Shown piece after piece: positions 39,659 to 48,111 of a stretch of 63,467 nucleotides of DNA; within the stretch, counting starts at the first letter, position 1, and the number at the start of each line of letters is the position of its first letter. Where the stretch lies: the NCBI GenBank assembly GCA_025363275.1, contig JANYEE010000263.1, positions 1-63,467 on the forward strand. Reading direction: 5' to 3'. This DNA is from Burkholderiales bacterium (GTDB lineage Bacteria > Pseudomonadota > Gammaproteobacteria > Burkholderiales > Burkholderiaceae_C). The notes beneath the pieces are model-generated. The model did not search any database. It was not told the DNA's origin and worked only from the letters and a program-made list of their open reading frames with translations. The translations under genes were made by a program, and so were the position numbers.

Positions 39659-41572
39659 TCATTGAACGGATTTGCTTACAATGTCACCCAGGATTTTCTG
39701 CACAAAGGCATCCAGGGGCATCACTCCAAGGTCTTGACCACCCCGGGCGCGCACTGCGACGGTTCCTGCTGCCATCTCTTTGTCACCAACAACAATCAAA
39801 TAAGGCAGCTTTCGCATCGAATGCTCTCTTATTTTATACGTAATTTTCTCATTGCGCAGGTCTAAATTGACCCTAAGCCCTTGATTTTGCAGCGTTTTAG
39901 CCACGGAACGCACGTAATCTGCCTGCGCGTCAGTGATGTTCAGGACTGCCACCTGGACCGGAGCAAGCCAGGCTGGCAGAGCGCCTGCACTCTCTTCAAT
40001 CAAGATTCCAATAAACCGCTCCAAGCTACCAACGATGGCACGGTGCAGCATCACAGGACGGTGACGCGCTCCGTCTTCGCCGACGTACTCAGCATCCAGA
40101 CGCTCCGGCATTGAGAAATCCACTTGCATCGTGCCGCACTGCCATTGACGGCCAATTGCGTCTTTGAGCGTGTATTCAATCTTGGGACCATAAAACGCGC
40201 CGTCACCCGGCGAAATTTCATACTCGCAGCCAGAAGCTTTAAGACTTTCAATCAGCGCGGCCTCTGCCTTATCCCAGCTTTCGTCCGAACCAATGCGCTT
40301 TTCGGGCCGCGTTGCAATCTTGTAGATGATATTTTTGAAGCCGAAATCGGTGTAAACCTTTTGCAGCAAAGCCGTGTAATCCACGCATTCCTTCAGGACT
40401 TGGTCTTCGGTACAGAAAATATGACCATCATCCTGGGTGAATCCACGTACGCGCATGATGCCGTGCAAGCCTCCTGAGGGCTCATTGCGGTGGCAGTTTC
40501 CAAACTCCCCGTATCGCAGTGGCAAATCGCGGTAGCTCTTGATGCCTTGCTTGAAAATCAAGATGTGGCCAGGACAATTCATCGGCTTGAGCGCGTACTC
40601 TCGCTTTTCCGATTCCGTGATGAACATGTTTTCGCGGTACTTGTCCCAGTGGCCCGTTTTCTCCCACAGACTCTTGTCGATGATCTGCGGGCCTTTGACT
40701 TCCTGGTAGCCGTTGTCCTGATAAACCTTACGCATGTACTGCTCTACGCCCTGCCACAAGGTCCAACCCTTGGGATGCCAGAACACCAAACCTGGCGCAT
40801 GCTCGTCTATGTGAAACAGATCGAGCTCACGGCCCAACTTGCGGTGGTCGCGCTTTTCGGCCTCTTCCAGCATGGTCAAATGCTGCTGCAACTCATCCTT
40901 GGTCGCCCAGGCTGTGCCATAAATACGCTGCAGCATTTCATTTTTGTGGTCACCACGCCAGTAGGCACCGGCTAGCTTCATCAGCTTGAAATGCTTGAGC
41001 TTTCCAGTGCTGGGCACGTGCGGGCCGCGGCACAAATCTTCGAACTTGCCTTCGCGGTACAGAGATACGTCCTGGTCAGCCGGAATGCTCTCGATGATCT
41101 CGGCCTTGTAGTGCTCACCGAGACTCTTGAAATAAGCCACGGCTTCGTCGCGCGGTAGTACGCGGCGCGACACGGGCTCATCCAAAGACGCCAATTGCGT
41201 CATCTTCTTTTCAATGGCGGCCAGATCTTCGGGCGTAAACGGGCGCTTGTAGGAAAAGTCATAGAAGAAGCCATGCTCGATGACCGGACCAATCGTGACC
41301 TGCGCATCGGAGAATAGTTCCTTGACCGCATACGCCAGCAAGTGGGCTGTAGAGTGGCGAATGACTTCCAAACCATCCGTGTCCTTCGCGGTAATGATGG
41401 ACAGTGCGCTGTCCGCCTGCATTTGAAAGCTGGTGTCGACGACCGTACCGTCCACTTTGCCAGCCAAAGCGGCTTTGGCCAGTCCTGCACCAATGGATGC
41501 AGCGACTTCGGCCACTGTCACGGGGCCGGGAAATTCGCGTTTTGAACCGTCGGGAAGCGTAATGTTGATCAT
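39659..41572 (-). CDS. thrS: Threonyl-tRNA synthetase
   Basis: Class II synthetase, ~637 aa. TGS domain ([20 protein letters not shown]), editing domain with the [11 protein letters not shown] zinc-like motif, catalytic core with [12 protein letters not shown], motif 2 ([21 protein letters not shown]) and motif 3 ([18 protein letters not shown]), then the anticodon-binding domain. The start ATG 41572 is placed by family alignment; the frame runs on upstream through the attenuator, and no good SD is seen. It heads thrS-infC-rpmI-rplT-pheST, and its leader carries a predicted threonine attenuator. Confidence 0.96.
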   Translation of the reverse strand: MINITLPDGSKREFPGPVTVAEVAASIGAGLAKAALAGKVDGTVVDTSFQMQADSALSIITAKDTDGLEVIRHSTAHLLAYAVKELFSDAQVTIGPVIEHGFFYDFSYKRPFTPEDLAAIEKKMTQLASLDEPVSRRVLPRDEAVAYFKSLGEHYKAEIIESIPADQDVSLYREGKFEDLCRGPHVPSTGKLKHFKLMKLAGAYWRGDHKNEMLQRIYGTAWATKDELQQHLTMLEEAEKRDHRKLGRELDLFHIDEHAPGLVFWHPKGWTLWQGVEQYMRKVYQDNGYQEVKGPQIIDKSLWEKTGHWDKYRENMFITESEKREYALKPMNCPGHILIFKQGIKSYRDLPLRYGEFGNCHRNEPSGGLHGIMRVRGFTQDDGHIFCTEDQVLKECVDYTALLQKVYTDFGFKNIIYKIATRPEKRIGSDESWDKAEAALIESLKASGCEYEISPGDGAFYGPKIEYTLKDAIGRQWQCGTMQVDFSMPERLDAEYVGEDGARHRPVMLHRAIVGSLERFIGILIEESAGALPAWLAPVQVAVLNITDAQADYVRSVAKTLQNQGLRVNLDLRNEKITYKIREHSMRKLPYLIVVGDKEMAAGTVAVRARGGQDLGVMPLDAFVQKILGDIVSKSVQ

Positions 41573-41615
41573 GGTGTGGTCTGAGAAGAGGTTGGCAGAA
41601 AAGCAAAAATCGCGC

Positions 41616-41645
41616 AAAAAAAAACGCGGTTTAGTCCGCGCTTTA
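41616..41645 (-). terminator. Attenuator terminator hairpin upstream of thrS
   Basis: On the minus strand AAAG-CGCGG-ACTAAA-CCGCG-TTTTTTTTT: a 5-bp GC stem extended by a G-U and A-U pairs, followed by nine T residues, 44 bases before the thrS ATG. Its 5' arm (41633-41641) is also perfectly complementary over 9 bases to 41678-41686, so terminator and antiterminator exclude each other. Confidence 0.78.
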
Positions 41646-41690
41646 CTATGAATTTCGTAGCTGGCTGCGCACAAGGCGCGCGGACTTGCG
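41646..41690 (+). repeat. Head of dispersed repeat within thrS leader (degenerate)
   Basis: CTATGAATTTCGTAGCTG matches CTATGATTTTTGTAGCTG of copy B at 16 of 18 positions. It is followed by a GC-rich hairpin (41667-41681) in the place where intact copies carry the CCAGG/CCTGG arms. The 3' part is not recognisable. Confidence 0.42.
41678..41686 (-). promoter_or_regulatory. Antiterminator arm of the thrS attenuator
   Basis: Minus-strand AGTCCGCGC is the exact reverse complement of GCGCGGACT, the 5' side of the thrS terminator. It begins only 7 bases after the leader-peptide stop codon. A ribosome reaching that stop would mask it, whereas one stalled at the Thr codons would not. Confidence 0.65.
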
Positions 41691-41692
41691 GC

Positions 41693-41734
41693 CTATTCGC
41701 CTAACAATATCGACGCAGTGGTTCGCGGTGTCAT
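41693..41734 (-). CDS. Predicted threonine leader peptide of thrS (13 aa)
   Basis: The ORF reads ATG ACA CCG CGA ACC ACT GCG TCG ATA TTG TTA GGC GAA TAG (MTPRTTASILLGE). Three of 13 residues are Thr, two adjacent. An AAAGG sequence lies 10 bases upstream. It ends 7 bases before the antiterminator arm, the spacing expected for transcription attenuation by ribosome stalling. No homology search was possible; the call rests on arrangement. Confidence 0.6.
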   Translation of the reverse strand: MTPRTTASILLGE

Positions 41735-41799
41735 AACCAGATTGCCTTTCTCGCTCTTGTACAAAATGGATGGTGTGATTTTAACCCACAGTTATCCAG

Positions 41800-41990
41800 C
41801 TAAATGCCAGCGACCCAAGACGTCGTAGATGCCCGGCCCATATGACTGCCGATCAGCAGAACTCCCTCGCGTGCCAGCGCAGGGGCTCCATCGCACGCTC
41901 CGTGCACACAAGGTGCCACTGACCACCGCAATCGCAACGGTACTTTCTGGCGCGGGAAAGGCGGAGAAAAGCAGCGAAAGCTGTTAGCTG
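41800..41990 (-). other. ORF-like remnant downstream of the aceA terminator
   Basis: A ~62-codon stop-free minus-strand frame ending at TAG 41800-41802 has no ATG near its beginning and no SD. Its translation includes RQKVPLRLRWSVAPCVHG and REGVLLIGSHMGRASTTSW. I cannot assign a family; it may be a gene fragment or part of a repeated sequence. Confidence 0.3.
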
Positions 41991-42010
41991 TTTTTTACTC
42001 TCGTCAAAGT

Positions 42011-42044
42011 AAAAGGCCAGCCTCCTTGCGGAGGCTGGCCTTCG
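42011..42044 (-). terminator. Terminator of aceA
   Basis: A perfect 11-bp stem, GGCCAGCCTCC-TTGC-GGAGGCTGGCC (42015-42040), followed on the minus strand by TTTTACTTT. It lies 19 bases beyond the aceA stop. Confidence 0.88.
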
Positions 42045-42062
42045 GTTATCTAAGCAATCGGT

Positions 42063-43379
42063 TTAGTGGAACTGCTCTTCTTCCGTAGAACCCGTCAAAG
42101 CCTTCACAGACGACGTGCCGCCCTGGATCACGGTGGTCACGTCGTCGAAGTAACCCACACCGACTTCCTGCTGGTGGGACACAAAGGTGTAACCCTTGTC
42201 GCGGGCGGCGAATTCTGGCTCCTGCACCATCTCGGTGTAATGCTTCATGCCTTCGCCCTGAGCGTATGCATGGGCAAACTGGAAGGTGTTGAACCAGTTG
42301 ATATGGATACCGGCCAAGGTGATGAACTGGTACTTGTAACCCAAGGCCGACAGGTCTTCCTGGAAAGAGGCGATCTGCGAGTCGTTGAGGTTTTTCTTCC
42401 AGTTGAAGGATGGCGAGCAGTTGTAGGACAGCAACTTGCCTGGGCTGGCGGCGTGCACCGCTTGCGCAAATTCACGGGCAAAGCCAATGTCTGGCACACC
42501 GGTTTCGCACCACACCAAATCGGCATAAGGAGCGTAAGCCACGCCGCGGCTGATGGATTGTTCCAGGCCATTTTTGACGCGGTAGAAGCCTTCTTGCGTA
42601 CGCTCGCCGGTGATGAACGGCGTGTCGTTGGCGTCGTAATCGCTGGTGATCAGGTTGGCTGCTTCCGCATCGGTGCGGGCCAGGATGATGGTGGACACGC
42701 CCATGGTGTCTGCAGCCAGACGTGCAGAAATCAACTTCTCGATCGCTTCGCGGGTAGGCACCAACACTTTGCCGCCCATGTGGCCGCACTTCTTCACGGC
42801 AGCCAGTTGGTCTTCGAAGTGAACGCCTGCGGCACCCGACGTAATCATGTTCTTCATCAGTTCGAACGCGTTCAACACGCCGCCGAAACCAGCTTCAGCA
42901 TCCGCCACGATGGGCAAGAAGTAATCGATAAATTCCTTGTCGCCTGGATTGACACCGCGGCCCCACTGGATTTCGTCCGCGCGCTTGAAGGTGTTGTTGA
43001 TACGGCGCACCATAGTGGGCACCGAGTCGTAGGCGTACAGCGACTGGTCGGGGTACATGGTCTCGGAGGTGTTGCCGTCGGCAGCGACTTGCCAACCCGA
43101 CAGGTACACAGCCTCTAAACCGGCCTTGGCTTGCTGCATGGCTTGGCCTGCAGAGATAGCGCCGAAAGCGTTCACGTAGCCCTTTTTGGCACCACCGTTG
43201 ACTTTTTCCCAGAGCTTTTCTGCGCCGTTCTTGGCGAAGGTGCACTCAGGCTGAACGCTGCCGCGCAGGCGAACAACATCTGCAGCCGAGTAGCCACGCT
43301 TCACGCCATTCCAGCGGGGGTTGGTAGCCCAGTCTTTTTCGAGGGCGGCGATTTGCTGTTCACGGGTCAGTTGGGTCAT
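42063..43379 (-). CDS. aceA: Isocitrate lyase
   Basis: Splits isocitrate to glyoxylate and succinate, the first glyoxylate-shunt step. The catalytic motif [10 protein letters not shown] is present, with substrate segments [15 protein letters not shown] and [12 protein letters not shown]. It has 438 aa, ending TEEEQFH as in proteobacterial ICLs. AAGGAG is 7 nt before the ATG. It is monocistronic, with its own terminator and an elaborate upstream operator region at 43457-43502. It would be needed when growing on acetate or fatty acids. Confidence 0.97.
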   Translation of the reverse strand: MTQLTREQQIAALEKDWATNPRWNGVKRGYSAADVVRLRGSVQPECTFAKNGAEKLWEKVNGGAKKGYVNAFGAISAGQAMQQAKAGLEAVYLSGWQVAADGNTSETMYPDQSLYAYDSVPTMVRRINNTFKRADEIQWGRGVNPGDKEFIDYFLPIVADAEAGFGGVLNAFELMKNMITSGAAGVHFEDQLAAVKKCGHMGGKVLVPTREAIEKLISARLAADTMGVSTIILARTDAEAANLITSDYDANDTPFITGERTQEGFYRVKNGLEQSISRGVAYAPYADLVWCETGVPDIGFAREFAQAVHAASPGKLLSYNCSPSFNWKKNLNDSQIASFQEDLSALGYKYQFITLAGIHINWFNTFQFAHAYAQGEGMKHYTEMVQEPEFAARDKGYTFVSHQQEVGVGYFDDVTTVIQGGTSSVKALTGSTEEEQFH

Positions 43380-43457
43380 GAATTCACTCCTTAGTTGATG
43401 AGGGGTCGATCAGTGGGTTAGCCGGTCAACGGCTTTGCGAGCCGATGGTGAATTCTA

Positions 43458-43471
43458 GTCTTATATAAGAC
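43458..43471. promoter_or_regulatory. aceA operator, palindrome copy 1
   Basis: The perfect 14-bp palindrome GTCTTATATAAGAC lies about 80 bases upstream of the aceA ATG. The central TATA/TATAAG could overlap a -10 box. An identical copy is exactly 30 bp away. Confidence 0.72.
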
Positions 43472-43487
43472 ACATATTTTGTCTTGT

Positions 43488-43501
43488 GTCTTATATAAGA
43501 C
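43488..43501. promoter_or_regulatory. aceA operator, palindrome copy 2
   Basis: Second perfect GTCTTATATAAGAC, 30 bp (about three helical turns) from copy 1, with an extra GTCTTG half-site at 43481-43486. The shape suggests a dimeric repressor bound cooperatively on one DNA face. I vaguely associate this palindrome with GntR-family control of central carbon genes in beta-proteobacteria, unverified. Confidence 0.72.
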
Positions 43502-43542
43502 TAAATATTTTTTATATACAAATCAACACTTTAGCAACTTAA

Positions 43543-43620
43543 TTTCACTATATGAAGTCAATTTGCTGCAATGCAGAATAGTAGCTCGGTAGTAATGCAA
43601 GGTCAATTCCACAATATGAA
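43543..43620. promoter_or_regulatory. Two related TTYCACWATATGAA sites upstream of aceA
   Basis: TTTCACTATATGAA (43543-43556) and TTCCACAATATGAA (43607-43620) are near-palindromic and start 64 bases apart. IclR-family operators have a broadly similar form, and IclR controls aceA in enterobacteria; the link here is inference. The region otherwise contains no gene. Confidence 0.4.
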
Positions 43621-43637
43621 AGACGTAAATGCATCGT

Positions 43638-43671
43638 AAAAAAAGCCAGTGACTTGGGGTCACTGGCTTTT
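43638..43671. terminator. Bidirectional terminator after the GS-like gene
   Basis: GCCAGTGAC-TTGGG-GTCACTGGC with seven A on the left and four T on the right. On the minus strand it lies 22 bases past the stop of the glutamine-synthetase-like gene and is followed by T7. Confidence 0.88.
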
Positions 43672-43692
43672 AGCGTCGGGCTCTGCAGGGCG

Positions 43693-45024
43693 CTAGAAGG
43701 CGTCTGCGTAATGCTCCAGCTCCCAAGCGCTGACCTGCAAACTATAGGCGTCCCACTCGGCGCGCTTGAGGCGAATGAATTCCGCACAGAAAGCCGGGCC
43801 CAAGGCCGACACCAAATAGGTATTGGCTTCCAGCGCATCGATGGCTTCGTTCAAATCGCGCGGCAGGCGCTCGGGCATGGGCAAACCCCGGGCGCGGCGT
43901 TCGTACAAGTCTTCGTTGCAGGGCGCTGGTGGATTCAGTGCGCGCTCAATGCCGTCCAGTCCGGCGGCCAGCGTGGCAGCAATGGCCGCATACACATTGC
44001 AAGAAGGATCAGGCAAACGCCATTCCAGCCGGCCCGCCACGGTGCGGACCACGCAGGTGCGGTTGTTGTCGCCATAGGCTTTCCACACCGGGGACCAGGT
44101 GGTGCCTGAGGCGCTGGCGCTGCTGGCCAGGCGCTTGTAGCTGTTCACAGTAGGGGCACACAGAGCGCTCACGGCATCCGCGTGGTGCAGCAAGCCGACG
44201 GCAAACTGGTGGCCGATCTCACTCAGTCCCAAAGCACCTTGCTCATCCGTAAACACAGGCACGCCGTTCGCATCAGTGATGCTCAAGTGAAAGTGCAAGC
44301 CGCTACCCGGCGCGTGGGCCAGGGGCTTGGGCATGCAGCTAAACGTCATGCCATGGCGCTCGGCCACGGCGTGGGCCGCCAGCTTGAACAGCATGTAGCG
44401 GTCTGCCGCAGCCAAGGTATGGTCAAACTTGTAATTGACTTCGTACTGGCCGCGCGCGTCTTCGTGGTCGATCTGCTGCAGCTCAAAACCCAAGGCGCTC
44501 AGCGTGCTTCGCATGTCGTCCAGGTAGGCGGCATTGCGGTGGATGGCTTTCAAGTCATACGAGGGTTTGGCTAAACGATCCTCGGCATCAGCCACGTCCC
44601 ACTGCCCCTGCGCATTGCGCTTGAGCAAAAAGTACTCGGGCTCGATGCCGACCCACAGTTTCCAGCCGCGGGCGTCCAGGCGCTCAATCTGGTGCTTGAG
44701 CAGTTGGCGCGAGCAGGTGTCCAGCGGCTCGCCGCCCGCAAAGCCGTCGCACACGGCGTGGGCTACACCCGGCATAAAGGGCAAAGCGCGCAGCGAATCC
44801 AACTGCACGCGGCCGTAGTACTCGCTGCGCGCGCCATAGCGCGGCAGGCCCGTGCCCCAAATGCTGGGGCCGGCAAAGCCTGCGCCCTGCTCCACCCACT
44901 CTCGTAAGTTGTCCACCGGTACCAGTTTGCCCTTGGCCACACCGTGCACATCACAAAACTGGGTGAGGATGGAGTGGACTCCCTGGCTTTTGAGCTCTGA
45001 GACGGCTGTTTCGATGCTTTTCAT
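43693..45024 (-). CDS. Glutamine synthetase family protein (type III/GlnT-like)
   Basis: 443 aa. The beta-grasp N-terminal domain (HSILTQFCDVHGVAKGKLVP) precedes a catalytic domain with metal-binding segments EPEYFLL, GSGLHFHLSI and EWRLPDPSCNVYAAIAATLAAGLDGI. It matches the short 'type III' glutamate-ammonia ligase subfamily more than classical GlnA; such proteins glutamylate amines. In this polyamine cluster it may glutamylate an amine rather than ammonia. The start ATG 45024 lies inside dispersed-repeat copy C, and no SD is visible. It is followed by a strong terminator. Confidence 0.85.
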   Translation of the reverse strand: MKSIETAVSELKSQGVHSILTQFCDVHGVAKGKLVPVDNLREWVEQGAGFAGPSIWGTGLPRYGARSEYYGRVQLDSLRALPFMPGVAHAVCDGFAGGEPLDTCSRQLLKHQIERLDARGWKLWVGIEPEYFLLKRNAQGQWDVADAEDRLAKPSYDLKAIHRNAAYLDDMRSTLSALGFELQQIDHEDARGQYEVNYKFDHTLAAADRYMLFKLAAHAVAERHGMTFSCMPKPLAHAPGSGLHFHLSITDANGVPVFTDEQGALGLSEIGHQFAVGLLHHADAVSALCAPTVNSYKRLASSASASGTTWSPVWKAYGDNNRTCVVRTVAGRLEWRLPDPSCNVYAAIAATLAAGLDGIERALNPPAPCNEDLYERRARGLPMPERLPRDLNEAIDALEANTYLVSALGPAFCAEFIRLKRAEWDAYSLQVSAWELEHYADAF

Positions 45025-45082
45025 AGTCAAATCGGCTTGTGGCCCTAGTGAAATATGCCTGAGTAGCTATTATTTTTATAGC
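45018..45082 (-). repeat. Dispersed stem-loop repeat, copy C, supplying a start codon
   Basis: On the minus strand GCTATAAAAATAATAGCTACTCAGGC, ATATTTCAC, TAGGGCCACAAGCCGATTTGACT, then ATGAAAA. Where copies A and B read TTAGCTTCAAA or TTGACTTAAAA, this copy reads TTGACTATGAAA, and that ATG starts the downstream gene. Confidence 0.78.
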
Positions 45083-45105
45083 GAAGCCAGGCAATGAATA
45101 GAAAC

Positions 45106-46410
45106 TCAGGCCAGCACGGCATCAAGAATTGTCAGGGCTTCTTCAAACACTTCGTTCTGAATCGTCAGCGGGAACAAGAAACGAATGACGTTGCCATACA
45201 CGCCGCAGGTCAACAGCAGCAGGCCTTTTTTGAGCGCGGCTTGCTGGATCTGCTTGGCCAGGTCGGCATCGGGCGCACCGGTTGCAGGATTTACAAAATC
45301 GCAGGCCACCATCGCGCCCAAGCCACGCACATCGCCCATCTTGGGGTTCTTGGCAGCGGCCGCCTTCAAACGGCCCAGCAGCTTTTCGCCCAGCACATTG
45401 GCGCGGTCGGCCAGCTTTTCTTCGGCCATCACATCCAGCACCGCGTGCGCTGCGGCTACGGCCAGTGGGTTGCCGGCGTAGGTGCCGCCCAAGCCGCCGG
45501 GGTTGGGCGCATCCATCACGTCTGCACGGCCCACCACCGCTGACAGCGTCGTGCCGCCCGCCATGCTCTTGGCCAGGGTCATGATGTCGGGCGTCACACC
45601 GTAGTGTTCCATGGCAAACATCTTGCCGGTGCGGGCAAATCCGGTCTGCACTTCATCCGCAATCAGCAAGATGCCATGGTCATCGCAGAGCTTGCGCAGC
45701 CACTGCACCGCTTCCTTCTGGATCGGGTTGAAACCGCCCTCGCCTTGCACGGGCTCAAAAATGATGGCGGCCACGCGGCTGGGCTCGATGTCGCACTTGA
45801 AGAGTTGCTCGATAGCGTGCTTGGTTTCATCCAGACTGGCACAGTGGCAAGGGAAAGGCGCGTGGTAAATCTCGGGGGCAAAGGGACCAAAGCCGGCTTT
45901 GTAGGGTTGCACCTTGCCGGTCAGCGCCACCGCAAACAGGCTGCGGCCATGGAAGGCGCCACCAAACGCAATCACGCCGCTGCGCTTGGTGTACGAGCGG
46001 GCGATCTTGATGGCGTTCTCCACGGCCTCTGCCCCGGTCGAAAAGAAAGCGGTCTTAGCCGGACCGCTGATGGGCACGATAGCATTGATACGTTCCGCCA
46101 ATGACACGTATTCGGCATAGGGCACCACCTGGTAGCAGGTATGGGTGAAGCGCTGCAACTGCGCCGCAATGGCGGCCTGCACCTTGGGGTGCACGTGGCC
46201 GGTGTTGAGCACGGCAATGCCACCCGCAAAGTCGATGAAGCGACGGCCTTCAACATCCCAAAACTCGGAGTTCTTGGCGTGGCTGATGTAGAAATCGCCA
46301 AACACCGCGACACCGCGGGGGGTAGCCGCCTGGCGGCGCGCATGCCATTCTGCATTGGTGCCAGCAGAGGTGCTTGCGGCCAGCGCGGTGGGTTTCAAAA
46401 TTGCGTTCAT
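45106..46410 (-). CDS. gabT: 4-aminobutyrate aminotransferase
   Basis: Class III PLP aminotransferase of 434 aa, probably moving the amino group of GABA to 2-oxoglutarate to give succinate semialdehyde. It has FIDFAGGIAVLNTGHVHPKV, GAEAVENAIKIARSYTKR, the EPVQGEGGF segment, the Asp of LIADEVQTGFARTGK and the PLP lysine in LAKSMAGGTTLSAVVG. GGAG lies 9 nt before the ATG. It is between the GS-like gene and the aldehyde dehydrogenase, consistent with the end of polyamine degradation (PuuE role). Confidence 0.92.
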   Translation of the reverse strand: MNAILKPTALAASTSAGTNAEWHARRQAATPRGVAVFGDFYISHAKNSEFWDVEGRRFIDFAGGIAVLNTGHVHPKVQAAIAAQLQRFTHTCYQVVPYAEYVSLAERINAIVPISGPAKTAFFSTGAEAVENAIKIARSYTKRSGVIAFGGAFHGRSLFAVALTGKVQPYKAGFGPFAPEIYHAPFPCHCASLDETKHAIEQLFKCDIEPSRVAAIIFEPVQGEGGFNPIQKEAVQWLRKLCDDHGILLIADEVQTGFARTGKMFAMEHYGVTPDIMTLAKSMAGGTTLSAVVGRADVMDAPNPGGLGGTYAGNPLAVAAAHAVLDVMAEEKLADRANVLGEKLLGRLKAAAAKNPKMGDVRGLGAMVACDFVNPATGAPDADLAKQIQQAALKKGLLLLTCGVYGNVIRFLFPLTIQNEVFEEALTILDAVLA

Positions 46411-46472
46411 GAGGTGTCTCCTTCAGGTCGAGAAAGGTTTAGTTATCGTTAGAAAAAAATGCTTTGCAATGT

Positions 46473-47960
46473 TCAAACCGGGGAATCGATACGAATCCAG
46501 GTGGTCTTGGTCTCGGTGTACTTGTCAAAGGCGTGCAGGGATTTGTCGCGCCCCACTCCGCTTTGCTTGAAACCACCAAAAGGCACGGTGATGTCGTCTT
46601 CGTCGTACTGGTTGACATGCACGGTGCCCGCACGCAGCGCGCGTGCCACGCCGTGCGCCTTGTTAAGGTCGCTAGTCCAAACACCAGCCTGCAGGCCGTA
46701 AACGCTCGCGTTGGCCTGGCGCACCACGTCAACTGTGTCGGTAAACGACAGCACGGAGAGCACCGGGCCAAATATTTCTTCGCGGGCAATCGTCATATTG
46801 TTGGTCACACCGTCAAAGATGGTGGGCTGCACATAACAACCACCGGTCTCTGACAAAGTTTGTTCGCCACCGGCGATCAGCTTGGCCCCTTCGGCCTTGC
46901 CGCTCTCGATGTAGCGCAACACCGTGTTCATCTGGGTTTGGTCCACCAAGGCACCCATGATGGTGTCGGGCAAGGTGGGGTTGGCGGGTGCGTACGCGGG
47001 AACCAACTTCAGGGCTTTTTCCAAAAAGCGCTCTTTGATGCTGGCTTCCACAAACAAGCGCGAGGGCGCATTGCAGCTCTCGCCCTGATTGAAGAAAATA
47101 CTGCCCACTGCCGCCTCCACAGCCCTGTCTAAATCCGGGCAATCTGCGAACACGATGTTCGGCGACTTGCCGCCCAGCTCGGTCCAGGCGCGTTTCAAAT
47201 TACTTTGTCCCGCCATCACATGGATTTGCTTACCCACGCGGGTGGAGCCTGTGAACGCGATGCAATCTACATCCATGTGCAGTGCCAACGGTGAACCCGC
47301 TTCGGGCCCAAAGCCCGTAACCACGTTGAAAACGCCAGCAGGAATGCCCGCCTCCAGGGCTAAATCAGCCATGCGCAAGGCGGTCAGCGGCGATTTTTCG
47401 CTAGGTTTCAACACTACGGAGTTGCCTGCGGCCAGTGCCGGCGCAATCTTCCAAGAAGCCATGATCATTGGGTAGTTCCATGGCACGATCACGCCCACCA
47501 CGCCCACCGGCACACGGGTGATCAACGCCAGGGCGGTATCTGCCGTGGGTGCAATTTCGTCATACACCTTGTCCACCGCTTCGCCGTACCAGCGCAGGCA
47601 ATTGGCGGCGCTGTTCACATCCACGGCCTTGGCGTACTTCACGGGCTTGCCCATGTCCCAGGTTTCCGTCAGCGCCAATTCATCGGCATGTTGGACCAAT
47701 AGATCAGCAAAACGGATCATGGTGCGTTTGCGCTGAGCGGGCGGCAGACCACACCAGCGGCGGTCATCAAAGGCGGCGCGGGCGGCCTGCACTGCGGCGT
47801 CAATATCGGCCTCGGCACAGCGGGCTACCTGAGTCAACACGCGGCCATCCACGGGAGAAATGCAATCAAACACCTGACCGCTAGAAGAGGCTACGCGCTT
47901 TCCGTTGATCAGAGCGCGGCCGTCAAAGCTGGGCAAGGTTGCGGTTTTTACAGAAGTCAT
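46473..47960 (-). CDS. Aldehyde dehydrogenase, probably gamma-glutamyl-gamma-aminobutyraldehyde dehydrogenase (PuuC-like)
   Basis: NAD(P)-dependent aldehyde dehydrogenase of ~495 aa. Landmarks: VPWNYPMIMASWKIAPALAAG, GFTGSTRVG-type loop (AFTGSTRVGKQI), the general-base Glu in TELGGKSPNIVF, the catalytic Cys in NQGESCNAPSRLFVE and EEIFGPVLSVL. The start is set at ATG 47960; the longer frame has no support. Its place before gabT and among puu/spu genes points to oxidising 4-aminobutanal or its gamma-glutamyl form. Exact substrate is inferred. Confidence 0.9.
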   Translation of the reverse strand: MTSVKTATLPSFDGRALINGKRVASSSGQVFDCISPVDGRVLTQVARCAEADIDAAVQAARAAFDDRRWCGLPPAQRKRTMIRFADLLVQHADELALTETWDMGKPVKYAKAVDVNSAANCLRWYGEAVDKVYDEIAPTADTALALITRVPVGVVGVIVPWNYPMIMASWKIAPALAAGNSVVLKPSEKSPLTALRMADLALEAGIPAGVFNVVTGFGPEAGSPLALHMDVDCIAFTGSTRVGKQIHVMAGQSNLKRAWTELGGKSPNIVFADCPDLDRAVEAAVGSIFFNQGESCNAPSRLFVEASIKERFLEKALKLVPAYAPANPTLPDTIMGALVDQTQMNTVLRYIESGKAEGAKLIAGGEQTLSETGGCYVQPTIFDGVTNNMTIAREEIFGPVLSVLSFTDTVDVVRQANASVYGLQAGVWTSDLNKAHGVARALRAGTVHVNQYDEDDITVPFGGFKQSGVGRDKSLHAFDKYTETKTTWIRIDSPV

Positions 47961-48055
47961 AGCGTTGGCTCGCAATACAAAAAGGTGAACATTCAATATG
48001 TCGAAATGGACACCTGCAAACATCGAAAAGTGGCCCCATCCGGACCTCCAAGTAG

Positions 48056-48085
48056 AAACGGGGCGACATCTCTGCCGCCCCGTTT
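48056..48085. terminator. Terminator after the DUF3138 outer-membrane gene
   Basis: AAACGGGGCG, 10-base loop, CGCCCCGTTT: a perfect 10-bp stem with short T runs on both sides. It lies 26 bases past the stop of the minus-strand gene starting at 49407. Confidence 0.75.
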
Positions 48086-48111
48086 TAGCTGCCTATTGGC
48101 AAAACACTAGA

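Noticed and set aside
41975-42000. Possible plus-strand terminator (CAGC..GCTG then T6)
   Set aside because: No plus-strand gene or recognisable small RNA precedes it, and the stem is only 4-6 bp; not listed as a feature.
42066-43118. 350-codon open frame opposite aceA
   Set aside because: Its translation is His/Val/Gly-rich without motifs, and aceA on the minus strand is certain.
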